Source of the DNA: Brachypterus glaber
Lineage: Eukaryota > Arthropoda > Insecta > Coleoptera > Kateretidae
DNA: 64,000 nt
Assembly: GCA_958510825.1 (NCBI GenBank)
Contig: OY294049.1
Coordinates: 33,074,774 to 33,138,773 of the forward strand
Direction of reading: 5' to 3'
Position numbers and translations under genes: made by a program. The notes under the pieces are model-generated. The model was given only the letters and a program-made list of their open reading frames with translations, was not told the origin of the DNA and did no database searches. Shown in pieces: positions 1-11,899 of the stretch. The first letter of the stretch is position 1. Each line of letters opens with the position of its first letter.

Positions 1-267
1 TTTTAAATATTATGAAGAAAGAAGGGGTAATTTTAAAGCCATGCGGATTAGAGCAACATTTATAAAATAATAACTTTTCTTCTCATGTTAAGTGGGAGTT
101 CTTTAATAGTTGTGCCTGTTTACCTTTTAATTGAAAATGTAGTTTACTTTTTATAATTATTTTGGTTTCTTTCTGAAACCCAGTGACGATTTGAAAATGT
201 CTTCACTTTACTTTTTTTACCCTCTCCTTCGCCAAAATCAAAAATGTTAATTTCTACTACTTTTTAG

Positions 268-483
268 GTCCATCTTATTTGTATGCCTCCTGGTGGAGAC
301 AATATCTGCGAAAAATCCTCCTCTTATCACTTCGTCAACGATTTCTTATATAAACCAGTGAACTTAGAAGAGCATCAAAGCAAACCCAATATTACCCTGA
401 GATATTCTGACAGATATTTCCCAGATACTTATCGCCAAAGATACGAAAATGAAGATGATCAACCAAACCCTCATCAGCATTCC
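268..483 (+). CDS. Next-to-last exon of an unrecognised protein gene
   Basis: Exon read as 72 codons from a polypyrimidine-rich acceptor (tttttag ending at 267) to a consensus donor (gtaagt from 484). It begins VHLICMPPGGDN and ends NPHQHS. The frame is open through the exon and the splice is phase 0, joining in frame to 5081. The peptide is hydrophilic, rich in Tyr, Asp, Asn, Gln and Pro, with no membrane segment or familiar domain. I do not recognise the family; a disordered C-terminal region of a secreted or structural protein is possible. The 5' part of the gene lies outside the window. The ATG at 283 is inside the exon and is not taken as the start. Exon status is inferred from splice sites plus the phase match with the downstream exon. 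Confidence 0.6.
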
Positions 484-515
484 GTAAGTATTACAAGTTG
501 AAAACATTAACAAGC

Positions 516-1225
516 CGTGAAGATATGTAAGGCTACGCATTCTATTATATACTATTCACAGTAAATTGCATTTTCCCATTTTTTTTTTAAAGATATTTTT
601 TTACAAAAAAAAAAATATAAAAATTCAAAAAAATTCAACTTTTTTTTTCCAAAAAACGAAAAAAAATTGATTTTTTTAATAGCTCCCATAACTTTTTATT
701 TTTTGGGGGATTACTTTTAAAATTTTAAGAATTGACCCTTAAAAGCAAATTTTCCTGAAAAAGATACGTTAATCGGAATTTTCTCTCAGCTCTTTTCGAT
801 ATATTTTTTTTTTTAATTTTAACCTCCCAGAACTTTTTTTGTTTTTGGGGGGGGATTTTAATAAAAGTAATTTTCCCTAAAAAAGCTACGTTAATCGGAA
901 TTTTCTTTCAGTTATTTTCGATTTTTTTAAAAAGTTTAACCCCCATGCTTTTTTGTTTTTGGGGGATTACTTTAAAAAAAATAGGAATATTGCCCTCGTA
1001 GAACTTGATTTTTCCTGACATTTTCTAGCCGATCTAATTATTGGTTCTTGAGTTATCGTATTCACAAAAATCGTGACATGGGACGGACAGACAGACAGAC
1101 GGACGGACATTTGAAAAAAAAAAGTTTCTTTTTTTTTCAGGACAAAAAATCATGATTTTTTTGAAAATTCGAAACTACCGTATAATACTATTCTAGCTCA
1201 GGCTTTGTGAAAAGTATGATAATTA
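516..1225. repeat. Interspersed repeat B, copy 1, with internal ~140-bp units and a GACR tract
   Basis: This stretch is bounded by related sequence in inverse orientation: TATACTATTCACAG near the left end, and a degenerate form of CTGTGAATAGTATA near the right end. Inside are two to three degenerate units of about 140 bp, each with a T-rich run, a G-run (gggggatta) and CGTTAATCGGAATTTTC, then a GACG/GACA tract at 1081-1109. Related copies lie near 33160-33860 and 57345-57550, with partial pieces near 34430-34620 and 62405-62560. It has no coding capacity. Class is unknown; a non-autonomous DNA transposon is the best guess. Confidence 0.5.
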
Positions 1226-1478
1226 AAAATAAATAATTGTAATTTCTTAATTTTTTTGTGTGGTATAGACTTTTTAAAATAGATCTATTCTATAGAATAG
1301 CCTTATATGTTTTAATATATTCTAGCACAAATTTTTATGCTGAATTTTATAAAAAAAAGGAAAACCGTGATTTTAAGCTTCCTGTTACAAGACACGGTTT
1401 TCTTTACTTGCATATTTCTTAATATCTTTACATTAATTTAAAGTTCTCGATTGGGATCGTCACATAATTTTGGGACAC

Positions 1479-1682
1479 TTTGGCGTCACATAATAACAAT
1501 GATCCCATCCGAGAACTTTGTTGATATTGTAAACGTCACATATTTTGAGACACTTTTTCGTAACGGTTTCAGCCGTAACTATTACGATAACAACAATGAT
1601 CCCATCCGAGAACTTTGTTGATTTTGTAAACGTCACATACTTTTTGGGACACTTTTTCTTAACGGTTTCATCCGTAACTGAA
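1479..1682. repeat. Two-copy 97-bp tandem repeat
   Basis: The phrase GATCCCATCCGAGAACTTTG starts at 1501 and again at 1598, followed in both cases by CGTCACATA, GACACTTTTT and AACGGTTTCA. The period is 97 bp. Overlapping ORFs on both strands here come from the repeat and have no protein character. Confidence 0.7.
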
Positions 1683-2099
1683 AACATATTAATGTTAAAA
1701 AAGGAAAGATATACCAAATATACTGTGTTTAAGCACTTAGAAATCAATTATGTTGTTGCTAATTTTTGTAATTATGGCGAAGGCGCCACTGTATAGCTAT
1801 ATTTAAAAAAAAAATCAGATTTTATTTTTAAAACTATGCAAAAAAAATATTCTTCACCGAAACAACTAAATTTAATATTAAAGAAGTAATGGACTTTTAA
1901 AAAGTAACATTTTTGGTGTCATGGAATGTAACTTCCTCTAAATTGCCTTTTTTTACACTATATGCCTGTTTTATGTATTTTTACTCATGAAATCTATATT
2001 TTTTACAAAAAATCAAAAAAAAGATACACAAAAAAGTTTGGGCAAAAAACTTATAAGGCCCCCCCGTTTCTCACGCCCCTGGTTAAAATAAGTACATAA

Positions 2100-2340
2100 A
2101 AAATAACATGGGCCTTGTTAAGATTAGTTCACGTGCAAAACCTTCTTGCTGTATCTCAAAGAGTTCCTGAGTTATTAAATAATAACCGAATTTTTTTGCC
2201 ACTTTCAAAAGGGCGTATCTCCCTTACGACGTATTTTTAGACATATATTTATAGGAACATATTTTCTGATGTAGAATCACCCTTTAAAATTTTGGACCCT
2301 ATTTCAAATACACCGTGTATTAATCGTGGTTTTCCGAGAC
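2100..2340. repeat. Interspersed repeat C, copy 1
   Basis: It contains a GTGCAAAACCT block, then TATCTCAAAGAGTTCCTGAG. The reverse complement recurs near 4745-5030 and a third diverged version near 16570-16860. No ORF or termini could be defined. Confidence 0.4.
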
Positions 2341-2768
2341 TAGCAAACTTTCAAGATGCTTTTAACAAGACGATAAAATTTAAAAGTGTGAAGCAAAAAA
2401 GGGCATCTGACCGCTTTTTAGATATTTGACTTTGATTTTTGACCTTTCTAAGGTCACAAAAATAAATTTCTCATAGAACATATTTGACATGAAATTTTCC
2501 ACTCTTTTCAAATCCACAGTCAAAAATAGAGGTTTGAATTTAAAAAAGTCATATTGACCTTCAAACGACCTTGAAAATTAATCTCAAGGTTAAAATTAGT
2601 AGTACCGTTAAATGACCCTCTATGTTCTGTAAAATTTTTGTCCAACCATTTTTTTATAGATGGAGTATTTTAAGAGATATTTGGATCCATAGATTAAAAT
2701 GGCTCACCCTGTATATTGAAATTAAAGTTTTTAAATTACACTATATTTTCAACCTAACAGCTAAATAG

Positions 2769-2924
2769 CAGTATTCGGCGTAAACTCAGTTATGACTCAT
2801 CAACGTTGAAAATAAACACAGAAACATAGGCTTACGGAATAATTTTGCCGAATTATGAGGGAAATTTTTATAAATCGAAACATTTGACCACTAATTTGTT
2901 ACCCACAACAATATTAACTATACA

Positions 2925-3007
<83 letters not shown>

Positions 3008-3226
3008 TTTTTCAAAGAGAAAAACGACATTCGATTTTTATCTTTTAAGAGAACGAAAGTTTTTAATTTTTATTTGTCGATAACTTTTTTCTCACCTTAC
3101 TCGTTTAAATGGAATCATTAAAAAAATCAAGATAAAAATAAATAAAAATGTTAATATTTAAAACCTCGCCTCAACGCTAGAGTCTACGCGGCGCCTATGC
3201 GAGTACTGAAAGTTCGCCGACTACTG
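2769..3226. mobile_element. hAT-like MITE, copy 1 (contains an AT microsatellite)
   Basis: Terminal inverted repeats (TIRs) CAGTATTCGGCG at the left and the reverse complement of CAGTAGTCGGCG at the right match at 11 of 12 bases. The CAG start fits hAT ends. A related copy in the opposite orientation lies at 56445-56887 and has a perfect 8-bp target duplication, which supports the class. The flanks here (ctaaatag / ctcataaa) are not a clear duplication, so this is the older copy. A long AT tract has expanded in its middle. Confidence 0.65.
2929..3002. repeat. (AT)n microsatellite
   Basis: An uninterrupted AT dinucleotide run of about 37 units inside the hAT-like MITE. It creates an artefactual ORF with repeating Ile-Tyr. 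Confidence 0.95.
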
Positions 3227-3229
3227 CTC

Positions 3230-3700
3230 ATAAAAGATTCTGATAGATGAAAAATCTTTTTTTTTGCTTAAATCATCTTATTTTTTCCTGAAAACTCTAT
3301 AAAATTCAAAATAATTAACAAAAAAATGATGTCTGTCAGTCGGTCTGTCTGTCGGTCTATCTGTATCCACGATAACTTAAGAACGATTTAAGCTAGGGAC
3401 TTGAAATTTGGTGCGCAGATGTATTTTTATATTATCTTGGACAAGTTCATATTTGACCGAAATCGGTTGGTGGCAAGGGGTAAAAAGGGGGTTAAACTTT
3501 TATTTTAGCTGTATTTCTTTTATTTTTTTTCAATAGAAGAAAATGAACCACATAAAACGTTCAAAAACTACATAAAAAAATTGTATCATTTGTTTCCAGC
3601 TTTTTCCCCCTCTCTCCCCCAAAATGTAAAAAATTGTTTTTAGACAACTGTCTTATTATTGACAGAAGAAAAATTTAAAAACCACGGGAAAACGTAAAAT
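3230..3700. other. Gene-free repeat-like stretch with a GACR-type tract
   Basis: It holds a GTCTGTC/GTCGGTC tract at about 3334-3363, followed by text resembling other GACR-containing repeats of the window (ACTTGAAATTTGG, also seen near 47030). No gene or clear termini were found. Confidence 0.35.
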
Positions 3701-4017
3701 AAAATTACATTAAAAATATAACGTATCTTTTCTTTTTTCCAACAAAAAATATATACATAAAAAAAAGTCCAAACTACTGCTAATTAGGTAATAAAAAAAG
3801 TAAACCATATGGTTAAAAACGTTTCCCATAAATCTAATTAAACGATTACCTATTAACTTATTGTTATTTATACACATGTAAATCTGAATAACATGTTGAG
3901 ATACATTTGTGGAATATATCATTTTGTCAATTAATATTCATATTCATATTGTTTCAGTAATCGAACAATTAAATCCAGATTAAATGAATATTGATGATTC
4001 TTAGAAAAATTATAATT

Positions 4018-4712
4018 ACATCGGCACTTAGTGCTACTAAGAGTGCCGATGTATTGAAATCTTCGCCGAAAAGTCAAAATCTTTGACCAAGTTTTTTTCA
4101 CATTTCTCGACGTTTTAGACTATTCGAAATCAGTAAAAAAAAATTTTGCGTCCGTCTGTCTGTCTGTCTGGGTGTAAACTCTCTAACTCCATTTCTACAT
4201 GAGATATCGACTTGCGGTTTTTTGCGTATTGTTTCTTATCGTATTCCGAAGAGCTGATTAGATGTTGGGGGTAAACGATTGGGGTAAGAGGGTAAAAATA
4301 GGGTAAAATTCCTATTTTTAGCGTTTTTTGTTTATAATTAAGGCAATTATTATTGTATTTGGTTAATTTAGCACTTATATAAAAGATAATTTTAAATTGG
4401 TCCAAAAATGTTATAAACAACGTTTTCTTAAAACGCATTGTTTTCGAGATATTGTCGTTTAAAGCAGTAAAAGGTTTTTTAGCATATCTCACATATTTAT
4501 AAACCGATTTCAAAAAATTATATTTTAAATAAAAGCTCTTTTTAAAGCCCTATAAAAAATGTTATATACAGTTTTTTGCTAGAATATAATGTTTTAAAAA
4601 TACAGAATTTAAAATCAAACAAAACACCTAGTTTGAAATTTGCAAACTAGATGGCTCTAGTGTACAATGCTGCCGATGTTTTGACAGGGTGCTTGCAACG
4701 TCATCTAGTTTT
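4018..4712. mobile_element. Interspersed element E, copy 1
   Basis: It starts ACATCGGCACTTAGT and ends near TGCCGATGTTTTGACAGGGTG...CATCTAGTTTT. A near-identical copy occupies 24701-25378, so both limits come from where homology stops. CATCGGCACT at the left and the inverted CCGATG near the right suggest short terminal inverted repeats. It includes a GTCTGTC tract. The minus-strand ORF inside is present, shifted, in the other copy and has no domain, so I treat it as a shadow. Class unknown. Confidence 0.6.
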
Positions 4713-4744
4713 ATATCGGCTTTCTTTAAGGTAGATAAGCCTCT

Positions 4745-5030
4745 TTGAAAGTGGCTAAAAAGTTTGGTTTTTATTTAATAACTCAGGAACTCTTTGAGAT
4801 ATAGCAACGAGGTTTTGCATGTGAACTAATCCTAATAAGGTCCATATTAGGATGTTTATATGTCGATGAAAAATAGCTTTACCCTTGCAGAAAATGGTGA
4901 TGGCTAAAAAAATCCCAATAGATCTAAAAAAATGCCGACTCATCTGCTGAAATATCCTACTCGTTAATTTCATGGGGGGCGTGACACCCTTCACACCCCC
5001 TCGGAACCCTCCAAGATTCGTAACCGTTCA
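4745..5030. repeat. Interspersed repeat C, copy 2 (inverted)
   Basis: AACTCAGGAACTCTTTGAGA and GAGGTTTTGCATGTG are the inverse of phrases in the copy near 2100-2340. The piece sits just upstream of the acceptor of the terminal exon at 5081. It has no coding potential. Confidence 0.4.
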
Positions 5031-5080
5031 CAGCTCTGTATTAAAATCCTTTTTCTATTATATATTTTTGTTATTTTTAG

Positions 5081-5236
5081 ATTAGAGTGACCGTCCAACC
5101 AAGAATCCAGATACCATCTTCAACCTACAGACCACAATCTCAAGGACAAGTTTACAGAAATCCCGAAGAAATTAACATCTCTTTGCAACAAAGAAGGCCT
5201 CAATACACAACATCAAAATATGATTATGACAATTAA
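5081..5236 (+). CDS. Terminal coding exon of the same unrecognised gene
   Basis: Fifty-one codons plus TAA follow the acceptor ttatttttag ending at 5080. The peptide begins IRVTVQPRIQIPSS and ends TTSKYDYDN. It is again Gln-, Pro- and Tyr-rich, like the exon at 268-483, and both ends are phase 0, which supports joining them. The intron between (484-5080) is about 4.6 kb and consists of repeats: a GACR-bearing repeat, a 97-bp tandem repeat, a hAT-like MITE and an interspersed element. No signal, domain or catalytic motif is visible. The join would give at least 123 residues of C-terminus. cDNA support would settle it. Confidence 0.6.
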   Translation: MRVTVQPRIQIPSSTYRPQSQGQVYRNPEEINISLQQRRPQYTTSKYDYDN

Positions 5237-5254
5237 GTAAAACACATTTAAAAA

Positions 5255-5510
5255 ATAGAGCAAGAATTTTTAATTCTTATCAAAATTATAAAAATATTTC
5301 AACTTTATTTCCAGTTATAATACTGAGTGATTATGACTGTAAGTGATTGTAGTTTCGGGCTGCAAAACGCTGACGCTTGTCAGTACCAAGTGTAACTTCT
5401 GTAGGGTAATTTCTATATGGTAATTGAGAAAATGTTTCAGACTTGACTTGTTTAAAAATAAAACCCAGCAGCCTAAAACTGCACTCTGCCAATATTACTC
5501 AGTATCATGA
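5255..5510. mobile_element. Degenerate foldback MITE in the presumed 3'UTR
   Basis: AGTTTCGGGCTGC, CAGTACCAAG and CTGCCAATAT occur in the same order as in the foldback elements at 8237-8746 and 63334-64000. The leading text (AATTTTTAATTCTTATCAAAATTAT) resembles the outer arm of the copy at 63651-63700. Ends are approximate. Confidence 0.55.
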
Positions 5511-6015
5511 CTAAAAAATTACAGTGGGAAAAAGTGCCGAACAGTTTAAAAAGAAAATACTATTCGTTTGAAGCCACGCCTCTGTTAGAGTTGTGCTTAA
5601 CAAGCCCATGTGATTGCTATGTACCACAGCTCGGTGGCCAGTAAAACGCGCACAGCTTTCTTGCATTTTACACATCGCTAATGCCAGTTTTGCATTAAAA
5701 AGTGTTCGGCACTTTATAATCGCACGGTATATGGAATATTTAATTAATATACAGAGAGAGTTAAAAGTTCCACGCCTTCGCCAAAATTGTAAATTTTCTA
5801 TACCGAGTGTTTTTCAAAGGTGGCTCTCCCCTATAACTTTTTATTCCTAGAGATAAAAAAATTAAATTAAGTTTACACGAAAAACGCGAAAAATTTTTAG
5901 GTGTTCGGTACTTTTAACGCTCTCTGTATTTATACTGTTTATTTATAAGAATTTAGGTGTAAGCATTTTTGTACATATTTATATTGTTTCGATGTATTGT
6001 AATTTAAGTTTTAGT

Positions 6016-6040
6016 AATAAATAAATTTAAACTAAATAAA
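6016..6040 (+). promoter_or_regulatory. Cluster of three poly(A) signals
   Basis: Three AATAAA hexamers occur at 6016-6021, 6020-6025 and 6035-6040, about 800 bp after the stop codon at 5236. They are plausible polyadenylation signals for the upstream gene, giving a long 3'UTR that includes a degenerate foldback MITE (about 5255-5510). AATAAA is common by chance in DNA this AT-rich, so the functional call is inferred from position. Confidence 0.4.
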
Positions 6041-6414
6041 GTTTATAATTATTTTATTAATAAATTTCAGTTTTCCTCTATTTTCTGAAAAGAATATGGT
6101 TTTAGTACAAATTTTTATCAAAAGCTATGATTTAATACCTAATTAATACCTAATTCAAAAAATATTTTTTATAATAATAATATATTGGTCCAGAAATAAT
6201 GTTCCTCTGTAATACGATGTCTATAGTCTAGTCTTATACTGAAATAACTAACAGTGATGATTCATTACTGATGAAACCACCAAAATCCAAGAAATAGCGT
6301 TTTAAATGTTCAATAAAGGATGTTGTTGATATAGAGAAAACTAGTAAACACAATTAATTCTCATGTGTTTATATTAAAAAATATTGACTTATTTAAAGGT
6401 CATTTTCAATGTTC

Positions 6415-6565
6415 GTCAATAAATTCTGTGGCTTGGTTCTAAAAGGGCCAATGTTACTTTGTCAATAGCAGCGTTTTCAAAATATTAAATCAGAGTTGAT
6501 GTGAAAACGCTGCTATTGACAAAGTGACATTGGCCCTTTGAAAACCAAGCCACAAAATTATTGAC
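6415..6565. mobile_element. Short hairpin MITE
   Basis: A 151-bp near-perfect inverted repeat: GTCAATAAATTCTGTGGC at the left mirrors GCCACAAAATTATTGAC at the right, with paired inner blocks around GGGCCAATGT and GCAGCGTTTTC. It could fold into a hairpin of about 68 bp per arm. A diverged relative is at 9047-9192. No ORF. Confidence 0.75.
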
Positions 6566-6888
6566 AATAATAAACATATGTGAAATAATTCCCATCTATT
6601 TGTATTAATCTTCTATTTACTATGTGTTTGTAGAAAGCCTAAAAAAGCACAATAAAAGATTGAGTGTTAAATTTTACACTCACTTTACATTTGGACTTTT
6701 GTAGAAGTCCAAAATTACCATATATCCAAATCTTTTTAACAAGTTTTACATAAAATTTACCATTCAGAGTACAAAATTTACACCTATTATTTTATGGTAA
6801 GCTCTGGGTATAAATTAAGAGTGTAAACATCATTCACACCAGTGTAAAATTAACACTTGTTTTTTTACCACTGGTGAAATGTTTTTTA

Positions 6889-7412
6889 GGGGCTGTCCAT
6901 ATATTACGTAACGCAATTTTTTTTGGATACATTTTTGTTGGTCACTTGTTAAATTCAATACTAGAAACCAAAAAGCAAAATATTATTCATTTGTGCATGG
7001 AAAAGTCATGTGCAGGGCAGTAGCGAAAAAGTTATAGTAGTGGGGGAGAAGGTCGAAAATCACAATTTTTTTAGTCTAAAATTACTTTTATCCCCTCGAC
7101 GAAAAAGCTGATGACTAAAAAAATAAAACGTTCCCACTACTGCTAAAATTACAACTTTTATATTTTTAACCCATTAAATTTACAACTTTTTTAAATTTCA
7201 AGATAGGTTTGGGGAAAGCACGCCATCCCCCTATGGCTACATGTGTTTTTTCATGTCGACAAAAGGCGTTACATATATTTCTATTTCTTCAATTTCTGGT
7301 GAGCATTCGCTTAAATCAACATCTGTTAACATTTTCCTAGGCCCCCTCCCTCCCCCTGTCACATTTTCTGTCCCTCGCTCCTAGGCGCGTTACGTAATAT
7401 ATGGACAGCCCC
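6889..7412. mobile_element. TTA-flanked MITE with 26-bp terminal inverted repeats
   Basis: The left end GGGGCTGTCCATATATTACG is the exact complement of the right end, and the identity continues to about 26 bp. TTA at 6886-6888 and 7413-7415 is a direct 3-bp target duplication, as expected for PIF/Harbinger (TWA). The 524-bp interior has no transposase. Superfamily is inferred from the TSD. Confidence 0.8.
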
Positions 7413-8236
7413 TTACCACCATGCCATTTTTTACTGTGTGTGCGCCTTCGCCACAATTGCAAAAGTTTCCATATCTTCTGATTTTTGAGGCAAAAATTGA
7501 CGATTTTTTAATTTTTTTTTTTTTTCAGAAAACCTGTATTATTTTTATGTTTAAACTTTTTACAAAGTATTAGGCAACTCTTAAAGTTAACAAAAAAAGT
7601 ATTTTTTATTTTTTTAAATAGAACAAGCCCTTAAACCACACGGAACCCCTTTATTTAAAGAATTAAAATTATACTTCTACAAACAATGTTTAATTTTAAA
7701 AACATAATTTACCTAAATTTTAAATATGAATAAAATCATAATATTTATTTTTTAAATGGTACAATGTGTGCCTCCTTATAGTTTTTTTATGTGCCATATG
7801 TTCTATTATTTATTTTAATACGATTTTTGCAATGTATTTATTGTTATTATGTCTCATTTTTTTTTTAATTTTTATTAATTTTGTTTTTGGATATAAATTT
7901 AATTCCAATTAACCTTTAACGATAAATAAATTTCGAATTAAAATAAATTAAACTACTTGTTAGACAAGACACATAAATAGTTATAGTTAAAAAATAAAAA
8001 ATAAAACCAAATACATTGTATAAAATTTAATTATGGGATTTTAATATGATGAAAAGTTAAAATTTCCAGATTTATTATAAATTTATTCTATATATATATT
8101 GTCTACTATTTTAATGATTTTGTTTACGTAGGTAATATCTAAATCCATATTATAATATAAAAATGTCTTAAAGTACATTTGATCTCTTAGTTTTAGGGAA
8201 AATCGCTGGGCAAATAGAGTTGTGTCACCCTGTATA

Positions 8237-8746
8237 TTTATTATTCCATCAATATATTTTCTAATCATAGCACAGAGTGATATTGGCACGACTGACAGTT
8301 TCGGGCTGCTGGTCCTCTTCAGTACCAAGAGTCAACTCTGCACGCTGATTAAGAAAACTATTTCTGACTTTATTCGCAAAACGAATAAAGTCATTAGATT
8401 GATGTAGACTTGTGTGCCATCTATTGTTAGATGTAGACAACTACTCATACCTTTCCCAGTCTGGAGATTTTGAATGGTAGCAAGTTAAAGACTTGTGTGT
8501 CTTAAGTCGTCAACTTGCTACCATTCAAAGTTTTCAGACTAGGAGAGGTACATCTAGCAATAGATGTCGCACAAGTTTACATCAATCTAATGACTATATT
8601 CGTTTTGCGAATAAAGTCAGAATTAGTTTTCTTAATCAGCGTGCAGAGTTGACTCTTGGTACTGAAGAGGGCCAGCAGCCCGAAACTGTCAGTCTGCCAA
8701 TATCACTTTGTGCGATGATTAGAAAATAGATTGATGGAATAATAAA
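8237..8746. mobile_element. Foldback MITE, complete copy
   Basis: A 510-bp palindrome centred near 8491. Its arms begin TTTATTATTCCATCAAT and contain GTTTCGGGCTGCTGG, TTCAGTACCAAGAGTC and GGTAGCAAGTT, each mirrored in the other arm. Copies or parts also occur at about 5255-5510, 62630-62652, 63334-63605 and 63651-64000. ORFs in this interval come from the arms. No transposase. Confidence 0.8.
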
Positions 8747-9046
8747 TTAATATTTTCATAATTTTGTTTAAAATTAAAAATTTCTGTCCTTACCCTGTAT
8801 ATTTGTTCGGATATAAAGAAACAATAATATTATTGCATAATTTTAATGAATATATGTAATGTTTAAGCCGTAGGTGTAACTGTATCATATAAATAAATTA
8901 TCTATTACTTTAGATCATAATATGGCCATATTAAATCTGCACTAATAAATATGAATACGCGATAGTTTTTTCTTCGTTGCATTCACATATAAGGTAAAGA
9001 GGGGTAAACTAAACAGGTTGGCAACGCCATACAGATGCATATCATT

Positions 9047-9192
9047 GGCTTGGTTCCAAATGGGCGGATGTAACATTTTTTGCAAAATTTTGTTTTATGA
9101 GGATTTAGCATGTGGCCGGGATTTAAAATCAGTTTTTATAGTTTTTTCGATTTTTTAAAATGTTTGTGACATCCGCTCTTTTGGAACCAACC
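9047..9192. mobile_element. Degenerate hairpin MITE
   Basis: GGCTTGGTTCCAAATGGGCG at the left and ACATCCGCTCTTTTGGAACC at the right form imperfect inverted ends. The termini resemble those of the hairpin at 6415-6565, so it is probably an old relative. Confidence 0.5.
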
Positions 9193-9517
9193 CCCTGAAT
9201 TGTGGTATTTTGAAACTAGGTTAATACAACAAGCGACAATATAATCGTAGGGGACCCGAATAAATTTGTTGTTGAGTTAAACTAAAATAAAACAGTTTAT
9301 TACAGATGTAGATATCGAATATTTTAGTCAAACGAGTCCTATGGAATCTTTTTCCTATGTCGAGAAATATTTGGGAATATTTTCTTTGTTTAAAATAAAA
9401 TGGTCATATATCGTAAAATTTATTAATTATAATTATTTAGATACCTTAAAATAGTTGCCACCCACCGCTTTATCAAAGGCTAAAAAAAAACATTTATAAC
9501 ACGTTTTGCATGTACAA

Positions 9518-10668
9518 TAGGGTGACCAGTCAAAATAAAAAAAAAATTTTTTAGGGTCCCACCCCCTATATATGTTGATTTAGGTCAAAAACCAACCCTC
9601 AATTTTTTTTTAGATTTTTAAAAAATTATTTAAAGGTCGCGCCAGGCGGTTTTTTGAGAGAGAATAAAATCAATCATCAAGCCTTTTTATTATTATTTAA
9701 ATATAAAAACATTGAAATCAGGCCATTTTAGGAAGTAAAAGTATTTTTGAATAATAAGGGAATATTAAAAAAAAAATCTTTTACATGAAAAAATGGCTTT
9801 ACCATCTCAAAAATTGACGTGTGAAGCTTATTTGTGCTACAAAAAAGGCTACTTTACTTATTTTTTTTTTAGAAATTCAGTGATAACCAGTTACTTACTT
9901 TTTTAAGAAAAAGAACAGGATATCCAAAAAAAATCACAAATCTCATAAAATGCAAAAAATCACTTTCGATAAAAGAGATGATATTTGGCCAAAAAGCATA
10001 ATAATATATACAAATTGCTTTGAAATGTGTTTATTTTTATATATAACTGGGTGTTGCGGTTTTTTTTTCAGATTTAAAAAAATAAAAGTCCTAAACCTTT
10101 TTTTTTTAACTTTAGTTAATGTGTTTTATTACATAATATAACATACTAGAAGGAATTTTGAAAGTATTATTTATTTATTTGCTACAAAATTGAATATTTT
10201 ATTGCAATTTAATGCATTGTTTTAACTTTTATTGAGATATTTAATTATTTTTTGGACACCCTGTACTTTTTTTCAAAAACGTAAATATAAACCCTGAATT
10301 CGGTCATATTGAAGAATACCCTAGAAAAAAAGGACTCTTTGGAAAAAAATCTAAGTGTATTTTTTTCTAGCCTTTATTAACCTCATGTGTCAATTTTTAG
10401 CATTTTTACCCCATAAAAAATCCGTTTTATTTTTGTAGATGGGCATAAAAATTGAGAATATTCAATATTTTTTGTTCCATAAAAGTCCAATATCAAAGTT
10501 TTTATATCTTTAAAAAAACCTTCACATGATTTTCTATTTAAAAAAGCGCCGACGGGACCTCTAAATATTTTTTAAAAAATCTAAACAGAAATCAGGGTTA
10601 TTTTTTCACCTAAAGGACGAATTTTGAGGGGTGGAACCCAAACAAATCCATAGGTCCTGGGCACCCTA
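9518..10668. mobile_element. Non-autonomous hAT-like element, 1.15 kb
   Basis: Terminal inverted repeats TAGGGTGACCAG (left) and TAGGGTGCCCAG (complement of right) are flanked by ATGTACAA at 9510-9517 and ATGTACAT at 10669-10676, a 7 of 8 match. The 8-bp duplication and TIR style fit hAT. The interior has CAATTTTTTTT runs and no intact ORF. A left-arm fragment of the same family, inverted, lies at 20842-20956. Confidence 0.7.
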
Positions 10669-10676
10669 ATGTACAT

Positions 10677-11899
10677 GTAACTGATCTATTTATAAAAAAT
10701 GATCTAGTAACCTAATTTAGAATTAGTTTATCTTAAAAAAATAAAACATTATTTAGAGTGTGTCGGCCTTCATTATTTCATTCAATTATAATTATTGTTA
10801 GCTATATATTTATTTAATAAATAATATTTATGTAAGTAATAACCTCTGGCTCGCTTTGTAAAAACTGCATACACTCAAGAATTTCAAAGCTTTTGAAGGA
10901 AAAGAGGATACGATTTTATAAAACCTGTGCCTGAAAGGTAAAGGTCTTAGTGCAATGCTATAAAAGATAAATATGAGATAATTCATAATAAGTGAAGGAT
11001 TAATTACGCAAACAAAAGCATTTAAATTGTTCTTCCTTATTGACTATTTGTTATCGTAATAAATACTAAACGAATTTGTATATATGTAAACCCAAAAATT
11101 TTAGTTATTGAATAGAATTTGTTAGAATAACAATAACAGAATAATGTTGTAATAATGTTTTACTGTAAGTTACAGTCAATTTGTTACACTCTGTAACAAA
11201 TGTTATTCAAAAACTAAATTGGACTGGTGTTTTATACAGGGTTATTCAGAAATAGGGTCATTAAAAAAAAGGAACTCCTGAAGATTCTAGAAATAAATTT
11301 TAAGAATTTAAAAGAACTCAAAAAAATCAAAAAATTTATTTTAAAAACCCCCTTATCCGAGCTACTCGTAAGGTTCTGGTGTTACCTTGCCTTTCTATCT
11401 CGCTTTGCAGGGTTTTCGATCTCCCTTAAAGCAAGTCGCTTTGCAGGTTGCCGAATTTACCAGGGTTGAAAAACAATTTACTTTTTACTGATTTTTTTTT
11501 TAATTCGTTCTGCGTTTAGGACGCCAGTCGCGACTAGTAATTTAGTTGAGTAAAAGCCTTTTACTAAAAGATTTGCGGGGGTGTACAGGGCATAAGAATG
11601 TGTATAGTAAATCGATGGATTATCTGTTATACGTACTTAAGTAACTTTTTCTTTTACTAAAAAGTCCTTTTTTTCATAAGGAATATTCTTTGATTCATAT
11701 CACATCACGGAAATAATGGAATATATATTTGATAAATTGATTTGTATATATAATATTAATTGTTTATCGATAATCGATTGTAATAATTTATAGATAACTA
11801 AACATAGAAATATAATTAATTGTTTATAATTCTGCATTTCAAAACATATTAATTAGTAATAATAATGAATAAAAAGTTTTACTTTTCTTGTTCTATAAA
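10677..11899. other. Gene-free AT-rich stretch
   Basis: No ORF with protein character, no terminal repeats and no RNA gene seen. A phrase TACAGGGTTATTCAGAAAT near 11236 resembles ends of common insect repeats, but no partner was found. Confidence 0.4.

Noticed and set aside
1460..1796. Overlapping ORFs on both strands (95 and 83 codons)
   Set aside because: They come from the 97-bp tandem repeat; no domain, low-complexity composition.
2845..3048. ORF with a long Ile-Tyr repeat (also 51701-51982)
   Set aside because: Translation of an AT microsatellite.
4130..4513. Minus-strand ORF of 127 codons, with a shorter relative at 24940-25218
   Set aside because: It lies in interspersed element E; the two versions differ by frame changes and there is no protein family signal.
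8083..8729. ORFs sharing VSLPISLCAMIRK, also at 63351-63536
   Set aside because: Both are products of the foldback MITE arms, read in mirror orientation.
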